From CAZBRS01 sp964494475 (GTDB lineage: Bacteria; Myxococcota_A; UBA9042; CAZBRS01): DNA of 64,000 bases. A model generated the notes under the pieces. That model ran no database searches, was not told the origin of the DNA, and saw only the letters and a program-made list of their open reading frames with translations. Position 1 is the first letter of the stretch, and each line of letters starts with the position of its first letter. The position numbers were made by a program, and so were the translations under genes. Positions 7,820-15,929 of the stretch are shown piece after piece. The stretch lies in NCBI GenBank assembly GCA_964494475.1, contig CAZBRS010000003.1:81179-145178 (forward strand). The letters run 5' to 3'.

Positions 7820-9553
7820 CTAACCTGCCGGATTGAACACGAACGGCCACTTGACGATGCAGATGCCGCCCTTGGGCTTCTGGAACGTCATGCGACGGAT
7901 GCTGCGGAGCACGCAGTCCTCGACCTGCCCGTTCTTCAGGGTGGTCGCGATCACCGTGGCGTTCTGGGCCTTGCCTTCCTGGTCGATGGTCCAGCGCACG
8001 TCGATCTTGCCGGCCAGATCGGGGTTCAGGATGAGCTGGCTCTCGTAGCACGCCTTGATGGCGTTCTTGCGGCGCATCACCATGTTGCGGATGTTGCTCT
8101 TCTCGCAGAAGCCCTCGGCGCTGCCCTGGCCGAAGTTGATCTGCGACACCTTCTTGGTGCCCTTGCGACCCAGGCTGGCCTTCATGCCCACGCCGCCCCC
8201 GGTATCGATCTTGCCGAGGCCCTGGATGCGCCCGTAGCCGCCAGCGCCACCGCCGCCCTTGCCCGTTCCGCGGAAGCCGAGGCCTCCGGATCCGTGGCCG
8301 AGGACGAACTCGGCGCCCGTGCCGCTCATGGCGACGGCCAGCTTGTTGTTGAACCCCTCGTCGTTGGACATGAGGTTCGAGAGCGCGCTGTTGTTGTTCA
8401 GGTTGTCGGACAGCATGGAGTTCAGGCCGATCTTCTTGGGATCGATCTCCTTGACCATCTTGCCGTCGCGCTTCGGCACCTTGCTCTCGAGGTCGGGATC
8501 GACGTCGGTGTCGCCGAACTTGCCCTCGTCGCCTTCGGCCTGCTTGCCGGTGGTGTCTTCCTCTTCGCCGAGATCCTGCTGCTTCTGCTCCTCGAACGTC
8601 TCGAACTCGACCTTGAGCGTCTTGTTCGGGTCGTCGATCTTGGGCTTGGCGGGGGACTCGACCCAACTGAACAGCGAGAACGCCAGCAGCCCGAACTGCA
8701 ACACGACCGACGCCAGGAACACGCCCATGAGGTCACGGTCGAACACCATGCCGAGCGAGCCGAAGCGCCGGTGCTGCCGCACGAAGCGGAAGAACAGGTT
8801 CACGCGGCCGATGTTCCACACACCCCAGTCGCCGTCGTTGAACGGCACGTAGTTGACGCCCGAGACGTTGAAGGTGTTGGCCTTCAGGAACTCGGCGATC
8901 TCGCTCTTCTTTCCGCCGATGGAGACCTGGCCCTTCATGGCGGTCGACAGACCGATCTTGTATTCACCGGCGCCCGTGGCCGTGAACAGCTTGAACGACT
9001 TGGGCAGGTCGGTCGAGGGCACCGTGAACGTGTTGGCGATGCCCTCGCCCGCCGTGACGTCTTGCGGTTCGGTGAACATGAGCTCGTGCACGACCTCGCC
9101 GTGGAAGAACTGCGCCACGCGCAGGAACGGCCCGTGCGGCAGCCAGCCCGTCTCGGCGTTGACCGTGGCCAGGCCGCCGACCAGCAGCGCCACCGAACCC
9201 AGCATGACGAAGTAGTACCCCACCAGCGCGATGATGACATCGGTCTGGAAGATCTGCGGACAGGCCAGGAAGATGTAGCCGAGGGTGGCCATCGTCCAGA
9301 GCCCGAACACGATGTTCGCGGCGCCGTAGGCCCGCCGCATCTTGCGAACGAAGATGACCGCGCTGACCCCGAGCGAGAGCACGAGCGTCGCGATGAGCAT
9401 CGCGATCGAGCCGGTGGGCCCCTCGAGGCCCAACAACCACTCGAGCCCCGTGACGTTCATGAGGAGTTGTTCGAGCTCGAAGAACGGAAGGACCGTCGCC
9501 CCGATGAGCGCGACGAACGCGCCCACGACGGAGATCAGGAGTCCTTTCTTCAT
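7820..9553 (-). CDS. Polytopic membrane protein with AgmX/PglI C-terminal (TonB-like) domain
   Basis: A 577-residue protein with an unusual architecture. Four membrane helices at the N-terminus (about 5-27, 48-69, 79-98, 104-130) are followed by a soluble region (about 140-270) and a fifth helix (275-297). An acidic spacer (about 310-410), a Gly-rich linker (418-455) and a C-terminal domain (about 478-573) complete it. That last domain matches the AgmX/PglI family found in myxobacterial gliding and TonB-like proteins: IKACYESQLILNPDLAGKI, VEDCVLRSIRRMTF and a PFVF end, with paired Cys 483, 502, 547 and 565. Such domains are thought to carry motor force to the cell envelope. It diverges from the ExbB-ExbD-ExbD operon across a 206-base gap with promoters on both sides and converges on tolB. 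I infer that it is the force-transmitting partner of that motor. Confidence 0.8.
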   Translation of the reverse strand: MKKGLLISVVGAFVALIGATVLPFFELEQLLMNVTGLEWLLGLEGPTGSIAMLIATLVLSLGVSAVIFVRKMRRAYGAANIVFGLWTMATLGYIFLACPQIFQTDVIIALVGYYFVMLGSVALLVGGLATVNAETGWLPHGPFLRVAQFFHGEVVHELMFTEPQDVTAGEGIANTFTVPSTDLPKSFKLFTATGAGEYKIGLSTAMKGQVSIGGKKSEIAEFLKANTFNVSGVNYVPFNDGDWGVWNIGRVNLFFRFVRQHRRFGSLGMVFDRDLMGVFLASVVLQFGLLAFSLFSWVESPAKPKIDDPNKTLKVEFETFEEQKQQDLGEEEDTTGKQAEGDEGKFGDTDVDPDLESKVPKRDGKMVKEIDPKKIGLNSMLSDNLNNNSALSNLMSNDEGFNNKLAVAMSGTGAEFVLGHGSGGLGFRGTGKGGGGAGGYGRIQGLGKIDTGGGVGMKASLGRKGTKKVSQINFGQGSAEGFCEKSNIRNMVMRRKNAIKACYESQLILNPDLAGKIDVRWTIDQEGKAQNATVIATTLKNGQVEDCVLRSIRRMTFQKPKGGICIVKWPFVFNPAG

Positions 9554-9598
9554 TGTCGCCCCCGTGCGGATGCGGCCCCGAGCGGCCAGACCTGCGGT

Positions 9599-9627
9599 AT
9601 GGTAGTAAGGTCGCCTTGGGGCGTCAA
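9599..9627 (-). promoter_or_regulatory. Promoter of the AgmX-like gene
   Basis: TTGACG at 9622-9627, a 17-base spacer and TACCAT at 9599-9604 point to a start about 40 bases before the ATG at 9553. It is back-to-back with the promoter of the ExbB operon, so the two halves of the system could share regulation. Confidence 0.55.
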
Positions 9628-9662
9628 GCGTTTTGGGCTCGCGCGTCGAGCCAGGAAATTCG

Positions 9663-9691
9663 TTGACAGCCCTCTACCCCGTCGATATCAT
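9663..9691 (+). promoter_or_regulatory. Sigma70-type promoter of the ExbB-ExbD-ExbD operon
   Basis: A perfect -35 TTGACA (9663-9668), an optimal 17-base spacer and TATCAT (9686-9691). It is the closest match to consensus on the plus strand of the window, and predicts a leader of about 60 bases ending in GGGAGGAG before the ATG at 9760. Confidence 0.7.
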
Positions 9692-9759
9692 CCCGTCCGT
9701 TGCCCGGCCGTGGTATTGGCCGCGGTAGGTTCATTCCTGTCTATTCTGGGAGGAGCCAG

Positions 9760-10419
9760 ATGAGCTTCATCGCGGAGTCGTTCGAGAAGGGCGGATGGAT
9801 GATGTGGCCGATCCTCATCACGAGCATCTTCGTGTGGGGTGTGGCAATCGAGAGAACCATTTACCTGTTCTTCCGGGCCAGCGCCCCCGCGGAGGCGCTC
9901 CTGCACCTGCTCGAGCGGTCCATCATGTCGGGCGACCTCGCCCGCGCCATCAAGGACTCCTTGACGCAGAACTCGCCCCTGGCGCGCATCATCCGCTCGG
10001 GCCTCACCAAGGTCGAGCGCGGCACCGACGAGGTGCAGGCCGCCATCGACGAGGCCGCCCTCCGCGAGCTGCCGAAGATCGAGAAGCGCACGGCCTACCT
10101 TGCCATGTTCGGCAACGTCGCCATGCTCCTCGGCCTGCTCGGCACCATCACGGGCATGATCATTTCGTTCGGCGCCGTCGCGAACGCTGATCCGTCCGAG
10201 AAGGCCTCCCTGCTGGCCCGCGGCATCTCCGAAGCCATGAACTGCACCGCCTTCGGTCTGATCACGGCCATCCCGGCGCTGCTGTTCTTCGCCATCCTCC
10301 AGGGCAAGACGCAGAAGCTCATCGACGACATCAACGAGGGCTCGATCCGCGTCGTCAACCTGGTGCTGGCGCACAAGGACCAGCTCCTGTCGAAGGAGTC
10401 CACGCGTACGAAGGGCTAA
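9760..10419 (+). CDS. ExbB/TolQ/MotA-family proton channel protein
   Basis: A 219-residue inner-membrane motor subunit. The first membrane helix covers about 13-37. A long cytoplasmic domain follows. Helices 2 and 3 lie at about 117-138 and 160-180 and contain the conserved pore residues: T129 in LLGTITGM and T163 in MNCTAFGLITAIPAL. With ExbD/TolR-type proteins it forms a proton-driven stator that moves a TonB/TolA/Agl-type partner. GGGAGGAG precedes the ATG at 9760; an upstream frame extension lacks one. It is the first gene of an operon with two different ExbD proteins, the same one-ExbB-plus-two-ExbD composition as the AglR-AglQ-AglS gliding motor of Myxococcus. I cannot tell from sequence whether it serves gliding or Tol function. 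Confidence 0.92.
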   Translation: MSFIAESFEKGGWMMWPILITSIFVWGVAIERTIYLFFRASAPAEALLHLLERSIMSGDLARAIKDSLTQNSPLARIIRSGLTKVERGTDEVQAAIDEAALRELPKIEKRTAYLAMFGNVAMLLGLLGTITGMIISFGAVANADPSEKASLLARGISEAMNCTAFGLITAIPALLFFAILQGKTQKLIDDINEGSIRVVNLVLAHKDQLLSKESTRTKG

Positions 10420-10474
10420 ACACCCGTCGTCGCGTTCCTGACTCCCTCCAACCTGCCTTCGGGAGGAGCACAGC

Positions 10475-10957
10475 ATGGCTGGCGGTGGATCCCCGACTCC
10501 GAGCAAGAGTGGCAAGAAGTCCTTGGACTTCGTCGTCAATCTTGTGCCGATGATTGACCTTCTCTCCGTGCTGATCTCGTTCCTGCTCATCACCGCCGTG
10601 TGGACCGAGTTGGCTCGCATCAACACGGACAACGTGATGGACAAGTCCGACGTCAAGCCCAAGCAGGAGCAGCAGGAAGAACGCAAGGACCTGAAGATCC
10701 TGCTCGACGACAAGGGCGGCGTTCAGATGCGCTTCACGGGCGAAGAGCCCGTTCGCGTCGAGCGGGGTGACGACCTCATGGGTCGCTTCCGCGAGAAGAT
10801 CACCGAGCTCAAGAAGCGCGCCAAGGAGAACCAGAAGGTCATCGTCGCCGCCGAAGACAAAGTCCAGTACGAGCTGCTCATCCAGGTCATGGACATTTGC
10901 CTCGACGTCGGCCTGAAGGCGCTCTCGGTCGGTGATCCGAGCGCGTTCGAGTCCTAG
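10475..10957 (+). CDS. ExbD/TolR-family protein, copy 1
   Basis: A 160-residue single-pass motor protein. The short cytoplasmic N-terminus leads into a helix at about 18-42 with the protonatable Asp28 in VPMIDLLSVL, the residue that carries the proton in TolR/ExbD/MotB-like stators. The periplasmic part begins with a charged helix (about 52-70) and ends in the typical ExbD/TolR fold. It lies 55 bases after the ExbB gene, with GGGAGGA before its ATG. It differs clearly from the second ExbD copy, so the two probably form a heteromeric stator. Confidence 0.9.
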   Translation: MAGGGSPTPSKSGKKSLDFVVNLVPMIDLLSVLISFLLITAVWTELARINTDNVMDKSDVKPKQEQQEERKDLKILLDDKGGVQMRFTGEEPVRVERGDDLMGRFREKITELKKRAKENQKVIVAAEDKVQYELLIQVMDICLDVGLKALSVGDPSAFES

Positions 10958-10984
10958 TCTGGCACTGCGCCGCGGGAGGTTCCG

Positions 10985-11545
10985 ATGCCCGTAAAGAAGC
11001 CCCAGAAGCAGATCGGCAAATCGATCAGCTTGAGGTTCTACAAGAAGAGCGCGCACGGCAAGGCCTCGATGCTGGCCGACCTCAACGTGACGCCCATGGT
11101 CGACATGCTCATGATGCTCGTCGTGTTCCTGCTGATGTCGTTCAGCGCCTCCGGCGAGATCCTGTTCATCTCCAAGGACATCACCCTGCCCAAGGCCTAC
11201 AACTCCGTGACCCTCGACCGCGCCCCCGTAATCGCGGTCTCCGCGTCGTCCGTGGCGCTCGAAGGCGAACTGGTCATGCGCACCGGCGACGTCGATGAGC
11301 GCTGGTACTCCGACTGGAAGCTCCCGCCCGTCATCGAACGCCTGGAGCGCATGCGTCGCCTCGCGCAGGAGGCCAACCCCGACAGGCCGTTCAAGGGCGA
11401 GGTCATCATCCAGTCCGACGGACAAGTGCAGTTCGCGGTCATCAAGATGGTCATGTTCTCGTGCGCCCAGGCTGGCTACGTGAACGTGAACTTCGCCGTT
11501 CAGAAGGGTGGCAAGGCCGTCGTCACCACCGGCGGCGAGCACTGA
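10985..11545 (+). CDS. ExbD/TolR-family protein, copy 2
   Basis: A 186-residue protein with a 30-residue basic N-terminus, a membrane helix (about 36-56) containing the proton-carrying Asp40 in NVTPMVDMLMML, and a periplasmic ExbD domain. It is closer to the classic ExbD pattern (LNVTPMVD) than copy 1. It lies 27 bases after copy 1, preceded by GGGAGG. Together with ExbB and copy 1 it would form the full motor; the AgmX-like protein and TolB nearby are likely partners. Confidence 0.9.
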   Translation: MPVKKPQKQIGKSISLRFYKKSAHGKASMLADLNVTPMVDMLMMLVVFLLMSFSASGEILFISKDITLPKAYNSVTLDRAPVIAVSASSVALEGELVMRTGDVDERWYSDWKLPPVIERLERMRRLAQEANPDRPFKGEVIIQSDGQVQFAVIKMVMFSCAQAGYVNVNFAVQKGGKAVVTTGGEH

Positions 11546-11571
11546 GCCGCGGCCCTTCGTCAGGGGGTCCC

Positions 11572-12612
11572 GTGCCCCTCTTCTTCTTTCGCTTCTTCCC
11601 TCGACATCGCCTCGGGTTGGTGCTCGCGCTCGGCTTCCTGCTGCTCGTGGCCGGGGCCTTCGTGTTCTTCACCTGGCGCGGCCGCGACGTCCTGACCGAC
11701 TTCTACGAGCCCAAGCTGCTGACCCTGCGCGTGGGGGGCGTGACCGTCTATCCCTCCACCAGCGCCATGGCCGAGGTCATGGCCGGTCTGCCGGTCGAGG
11801 TGACCTGCGAGGTCGTGGCGCCCGCGCGCCCGGGTGAGCAGTCGCACTTCGTCCTGCAGGGGGGCGGAGAGCCCGTGAGCGCGAAGGGATGCAACGCGAA
11901 GCTCGCGTGGAGCGGTCCCTCCGGCCAGGAGGGGCGCGTGTCGGTCGAGTACCACGTGCGTGGGGCCGACGGCACCGATCGGCTCATCGAGCGCCGCGAG
12001 GCCAAGGTCACCCTGGTCGCGCAGCGCGAGTACCTCCGCATCCGCTCGCTGGAAGACGATCAGCAGCGTCCGCTCCCCACCCTGACCGTACCGCGCTCGG
12101 TCGTGCCGTTCGTCGACGCGGCGTTGCGCCTCGAGGGCAGCCCGGAGCACTACGCCGTGCTCTTCTTCGTGCGCAGGCAAGGCGGCACCTCCCCGGTGCT
12201 GCAGGTTCTGGTGCCGCCCGACGATCCCAAGGCCTGGCGCCCCGTGGTCGCGCCGTTGCGAAAGTTCCGCTCGTGGGGCGAGGGTCTGAATGGCTTCGCT
12301 GCCTGGCCCGGGGGCCGCGACCCGCGCAAGGATCAGCCGGCCGACCCCATCCAGATCGGCAACCAGGAAGAGACCCGCGTGGCGTTCGAGCTCTTCGCGG
12401 GCCTGTTCCGCCTGGCCGACGTGCCGCGCGTGACCGAGGCCGCCATCAGCCTCAAGGAGGTCGGCGGCGAGCGCGCGGTGTTCCAGGTCAAGGGGCTCGA
12501 GCTCGAGGCCCTGCGCCAGATCGCGTACAAGGGCTGGCTGAGCGAGCCCGTCACCGTGGTTCGCGCCGAGGTCGCCCCCAAGGCCACCACGTTCGAGTGG
12601 CGCGCCGAGTAG
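11572..12612 (+). CDS. Single-pass membrane protein of the motor operon, unknown function
   Basis: A 346-residue protein with a basic N-terminus, one membrane helix (about 14-36) and a large extracytoplasmic part, probably beta-rich, with no recognised domain. It begins with GTG at 11572 after a GGGGG stretch, 26 bases downstream of the second ExbD gene, and its in-frame extension into ExbD is not credible. Its place in the operon suggests a periplasmic accessory or adaptor of the ExbB/ExbD motor. The mature sequence repeats hydrophobic VTL/VTE strand patterns. No catalytic motif is evident, so function is left open. Confidence 0.75.
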   Translation: MPLFFFRFFPRHRLGLVLALGFLLLVAGAFVFFTWRGRDVLTDFYEPKLLTLRVGGVTVYPSTSAMAEVMAGLPVEVTCEVVAPARPGEQSHFVLQGGGEPVSAKGCNAKLAWSGPSGQEGRVSVEYHVRGADGTDRLIERREAKVTLVAQREYLRIRSLEDDQQRPLPTLTVPRSVVPFVDAALRLEGSPEHYAVLFFVRRQGGTSPVLQVLVPPDDPKAWRPVVAPLRKFRSWGEGLNGFAAWPGGRDPRKDQPADPIQIGNQEETRVAFELFAGLFRLADVPRVTEAAISLKEVGGERAVFQVKGLELEALRQIAYKGWLSEPVTVVRAEVAPKATTFEWRAE

Positions 12613-12636
12613 TTCCCCGCCTGAACCGGAGTCACC

Positions 12637-14328
12637 ATGAAGATCCTGGGCCTCAACTTCTCGAACGACTCGGCGGCGGCCCTGGTCGTCGACGGGCGCA
12701 TCGAAGCGGCCGTCCAGGAGGAGCGCTTCTCCCGCGTCAAGCACGACCGCGCCTTCCCCTTCCAGGCGGTGCAGTACTGCCTGGCCCACGGAGGCCTGCA
12801 GCTCGCCGAGCTGGACGCAGTGGCGTTCTTCTGGAACCCGCTCCAGCACATGGACACCTACAGCGCGCGCATGAACAGCGCGTTTCGGCACCACCTCGAG
12901 TACCTGTACGACGTGCCCGCCAGCCTGGCCCGCTATCTTCCCACGGCTTGGACGCGCGCCCCCTACGTCAAGCTCAGCGTTCCGCTGCCCGACGGGCGCG
13001 AGCTGCCGTTCTACTTCGTCGAGCACCACCTGGCGCACGCCGCCTCGGCCTTCCTGGGCTCGCCTTGGGACGAGGCCGCCATCCTGACCGTCGACGGCTA
13101 CGGCGAGCGCACCACGACCCTCCTGGCGCGTGGCAAAGGCACGTCGCTCGAGGTGCTCGGGCGCGTCGACTTTCCGCACTCCATCGGCTCGGTCTACGCG
13201 GCCGTCACCGAGTTCCTGGGCTTCAAGCCCAACCGCGACGAGGGCAAGGTCATGGGCCTCGCCTCCTACGGACAGCCGCGCTACCTCGAGGCGTTCCGCG
13301 AGCTGGTGCGGCTCACCGACGACGGCTACGAGGTCGACCTCAACGCGTTCCGGTACTACCTGGAGGCGCCCCACCGCTTCTCGGACGCCTTCGTGGCCCG
13401 CTTCGGCGCCCCGCGCGCGGCCGAGGCTCCGCTGACCGAGCGCGACCAGGACCTGGCCGCCAGCCTGCAGGCGCGCACCGAGGAGGTGCTCCTGCACCTG
13501 GCGCGGCGCCTGCGCGAGAAGACGGGCCTGAAAGCCCTGGCCATGGCCGGCGGGGTCACGCTCAACTGCGTGGCCAACGGTCGTCTCCAGCGCGAGGCCG
13601 GCTTCGACGAGTACTTCTTCCTGCCCGCCTCGAGCGACGCCGGGGCCAGCCTGGGCGCCGCGCTCTACGTCGAGCACGTGCTCGGCAAGAACCCGGCGCG
13701 CTTGCCCTTCCCGGGCGAGTACCTGGGCCCGTGTTACACCGACGCACAGATCGAAGAGCGCCTGGCGCGCGGGGGCGTCCGGGCCGTACGCGTCGACGGC
13801 ATCGAGCAGCGCGTGGCCGAGCTGCTGGCCGAAGGCAGGATCGTGGGCTGGTTCCAGGGCCGGGCCGAGTTCGGGCCCCGCGCGCTCGGCAACCGGAGCA
13901 TCCTGGCCGATCCGCGCCGAGTCGACATGAAGGACGTGCTGAACGCGCGCGTGAAGTTCCGTGAACCGTTCCGACCCTTCGCCCCCTCTATCTGCGAGGA
14001 GGCCTGCGGGCAGTTCTTCTCGAGCGCGGTACCGTCGCCTTACATGCTGCGCGTCTACGACACGCTGCCCGACAAGCGGGGCGTGCTGCCCGCCATCACC
14101 CACGTCGACGGCGGCGCGCGCGTGCAGACCGTGAACCGGCAACAGAACCCGAAGTACTACGACCTCATCCGCGCCTTCGGCGACCTCACGGGCGTGCCCT
14201 GCGTGGTGAACACCTCGTTCAACGTGCGGGGCGAGCCCATCGTCACGACCCCCGAAGAGGCGTACCGCTGCTACGCCAGCACCGACATGGACGCGCTGGC
14301 GATCGGATCCTATCTATTCGTGAAGTAG
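12637..14328 (+). CDS. NodU/CmcH-family carbamoyltransferase
   Basis: A 563-residue O-carbamoyltransferase. The N-terminal Kae1-like ATPase domain has the start KILGLNFSNDSAAALV, the metal-binding motif EHHLAHAASAF (H130, H131, H134), TVDGYGERTT and GGVTLNCVANG. The C-terminal YrdC-like carbamoylation domain has GRAEFGPRALGNRSIL and NTSFNVRGEP. These enzymes make carbamoyl-adenylate from carbamoyl phosphate and ATP and pass it to a hydroxyl of a sugar or small molecule, as in Nod factor, antibiotic or surface glycan modification. It lies 24 bases behind the motor operon, so it may modify a cell-surface glycan used by that machine, or simply share a promoter. The acceptor is unknown. Confidence 0.93.
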   Translation: MKILGLNFSNDSAAALVVDGRIEAAVQEERFSRVKHDRAFPFQAVQYCLAHGGLQLAELDAVAFFWNPLQHMDTYSARMNSAFRHHLEYLYDVPASLARYLPTAWTRAPYVKLSVPLPDGRELPFYFVEHHLAHAASAFLGSPWDEAAILTVDGYGERTTTLLARGKGTSLEVLGRVDFPHSIGSVYAAVTEFLGFKPNRDEGKVMGLASYGQPRYLEAFRELVRLTDDGYEVDLNAFRYYLEAPHRFSDAFVARFGAPRAAEAPLTERDQDLAASLQARTEEVLLHLARRLREKTGLKALAMAGGVTLNCVANGRLQREAGFDEYFFLPASSDAGASLGAALYVEHVLGKNPARLPFPGEYLGPCYTDAQIEERLARGGVRAVRVDGIEQRVAELLAEGRIVGWFQGRAEFGPRALGNRSILADPRRVDMKDVLNARVKFREPFRPFAPSICEEACGQFFSSAVPSPYMLRVYDTLPDKRGVLPAITHVDGGARVQTVNRQQNPKYYDLIRAFGDLTGVPCVVNTSFNVRGEPIVTTPEEAYRCYASTDMDALAIGSYLFVK

Positions 14329-14348
14329 GGGCGCTGCTCGCTGCGCCC
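14329..14348. terminator. Hairpin between convergent genes
   Basis: GGGCGC (14329-14334) and GCGCCC (14343-14348) pair around an 8-base loop directly after the carbamoyltransferase stop. No T-run follows on either strand, so it may be an RNA-end stabiliser or a factor-dependent terminator rather than an intrinsic one. Confidence 0.3.
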
Positions 14349-14365
14349 TGGCTCGCGACGCCCTG

Positions 14366-14923
14366 TCAGTTCAACCGCGGATCCTCGGGCTCTTCGTCGA
14401 CGCCCAGGTTCAGGCGCGCCAGGTTGCCGAAGAGATCGTCGGACGAGACGGGCGGGGCCGCGATCTCGTCGGCTTCGGTGAGGCCGAGTTCGTCGGCCTC
14501 GGGCAGGGGCTCCTCGAAGCCGGGCAGACCGAGAGCGTTCATCGACTCGGGGTCGCGGCCCAGGATCGTGCGCAGCATGCGCACCAGATCGGTCTTGCGG
14601 AAGCGCGGCAGATCGTCGAGGAACTCGACCAGATCGAAGAAGCTCTCCTCGTCGCCCACGTAGGCCATGGCCACGGCCACCGCGTGCTCGCAGTACCGCA
14701 CGGCCTCGCCGCAGTCGCAGCGCGTGGTGAAGCTGTAGGCCCCCACGTCGACCTCGACGTGGCAGACCATCTCGTCGGTCAGCACGTCGGCCAGCAGCGC
14801 GTCGCCGTTCTTCACGCGCCGGAAGACGCGCCCGTCGTTCACGAGGGTTGCCGCACGCTCGAGCCTGCGACGGCTGACGAGATCGCGAAGGTGACGATCG
14901 AGCTTCTCGGCCTTGTCGGACAT
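14366..14923 (-). CDS. SWIM zinc-finger domain protein
   Basis: A 185-residue soluble protein. The central part carries a SWIM-type zinc motif CxC-x6-CxH (TRCDCGEAVRYCEH), usually a DNA- or protein-binding element. An acidic tail follows. The family to which it belongs is often annotated only as SWIM-domain protein. The start at 14923 is chosen for the GGAGG located 6 bases upstream; an in-frame ATG 11 codons earlier lacks this. It is the last gene of the minus-strand group TPR lipoprotein-folK-flippase-SWIM, 46 bases behind the flippase gene. Function unknown; nucleic-acid binding is inferred from the motif. Confidence 0.8.
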   Translation of the reverse strand: MSDKAEKLDRHLRDLVSRRRLERAATLVNDGRVFRRVKNGDALLADVLTDEMVCHVEVDVGAYSFTTRCDCGEAVRYCEHAVAVAMAYVGDEESFFDLVEFLDDLPRFRKTDLVRMLRTILGRDPESMNALGLPGFEEPLPEADELGLTEADEIAAPPVSSDDLFGNLARLNLGVDEEPEDPRLN

Positions 14924-14969
14924 GCGGGCCTCCGATTCGGCCGAAAGGATAGCCACCCCTGGCGCGGAT

Positions 14970-15929
14970 TCAACCCGATTGCGCAGCCTCGCCTGGATCG
15001 GAGGCCAGGCGCCGGGACGGGAGGAAGCCGAAGAGCCCGACGAGCACGGCGAACCACAGCGTGGCGAAGCGGATGAGCAGCGTGGCGAAGACCGCGACCG
15101 ACTGATCGTGACAGACGCCGAGCAGCAAGAGCAACCCCACCATGCTGCCCTCGGTGGCGATCAGCCCCCCCGGCAGCATGGAGACGGCGCCCGCCAGGGC
15201 CGCCACCGTGTAGACGAACATGGCCGACTGCGGCGTGACGTTGGCGCCGAGGGCCTCGAGCACCAGGTAGAAGGCCAGGGCCTCGGCGCCCCACGCCACG
15301 ACGCCCAACGTGTTCCCGATCAGCAACGGCCACGGCCGCAACAACGTCGACAGCCGGTCGAACACCACCTCGGCCTTGGACGCCAGCCCGGCCAGGCGCG
15401 GCCTGCGCTCGAGGCGCCGGAACACGAAGCGAAGTGGCGCGCGCCACAGGACGAGCAGCAGGAAGGCGCCGATCATCAACGCGCCGCCCAGCACCAGGTC
15501 GCCGCCCACGCCGAGCCCGGCGAAGCCGATCAGGGCCAGGAGCAGCACCGAGGTGAGGTCGGTGAAGCGCTCGCTGACCACGACCGCCGCCGTCTCGGAG
15601 ATGGGGATGCCGAAGCGACGCTTCAGGAGCACGGACTTCAGGACCTCGCCCACCTTGCCGGGCGAGATGGCCATGAACAGCCCCGCGAGAAAGATGGAGA
15701 AGCTGGCCGGGGCCGGCACGCGATGCCCCTGCTGGCCGAGGTAGATCTGCCAGCGCGCGAAGCGCACCAGGTAATTGGCGGCCGAAAGCGCCAGCAGCAG
15801 GGGGAACCCGCTCCAGGCGTAGGCTCGCGACAGCTCGGCCAGCTTGCGCACGTCGGCCAGGAGCATGAACGCCACGTACAGGACGAACGCCGCCACGACC
15901 ACGGCCACGAGAACCCGCGTGCGCGTCAT
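14970..15929 (-). CDS. Flippase-like integral membrane protein (UPF0104/AglD type)
   Basis: A 319-residue inner-membrane protein with about eight helices spread over the whole length. It has the lysylphosphatidylglycerol synthase TM-region fold, with typical motifs FMAISPGKVGEVLKS and LPGGLIATEGSMVGL. Members of this family move or modify lipids or polyprenol-linked sugars. Its substrate cannot be read from sequence. The ATG at 15929 overlaps the folK stop in an ATGA, so the two are translationally coupled even though their functions are unrelated. Confidence 0.88.
   Translation of the reverse strand: MTRTRVLVAVVVAAFVLYVAFMLLADVRKLAELSRAYAWSGFPLLLALSAANYLVRFARWQIYLGQQGHRVPAPASFSIFLAGLFMAISPGKVGEVLKSVLLKRRFGIPISETAAVVVSERFTDLTSVLLLALIGFAGLGVGGDLVLGGALMIGAFLLLVLWRAPLRFVFRRLERRPRLAGLASKAEVVFDRLSTLLRPWPLLIGNTLGVVAWGAEALAFYLVLEALGANVTPQSAMFVYTVAALAGAVSMLPGGLIATEGSMVGLLLLLGVCHDQSVAVFATLLIRFATLWFAVLVGLFGFLPSRRLASDPGEAAQSG

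Noticed and set aside
4765..7836. Plus-strand open frame of about 1000 codons covering calpain, lipoprotein and tolB
   Set aside because: It reads in a different frame from the lipoprotein and tolB genes and antisense to calpain; low-complexity composition.
11560..14142. Minus-strand open frame opposite the carbamoyltransferase
   Set aside because: Shadow; the plus strand has all NodU motifs.
14957..14969. Possible gene break between the SWIM and flippase genes
   Set aside because: The 46-base interval holds no promoter or terminator and only reflects the chosen SWIM start; the genes are simply adjacent in an operon.
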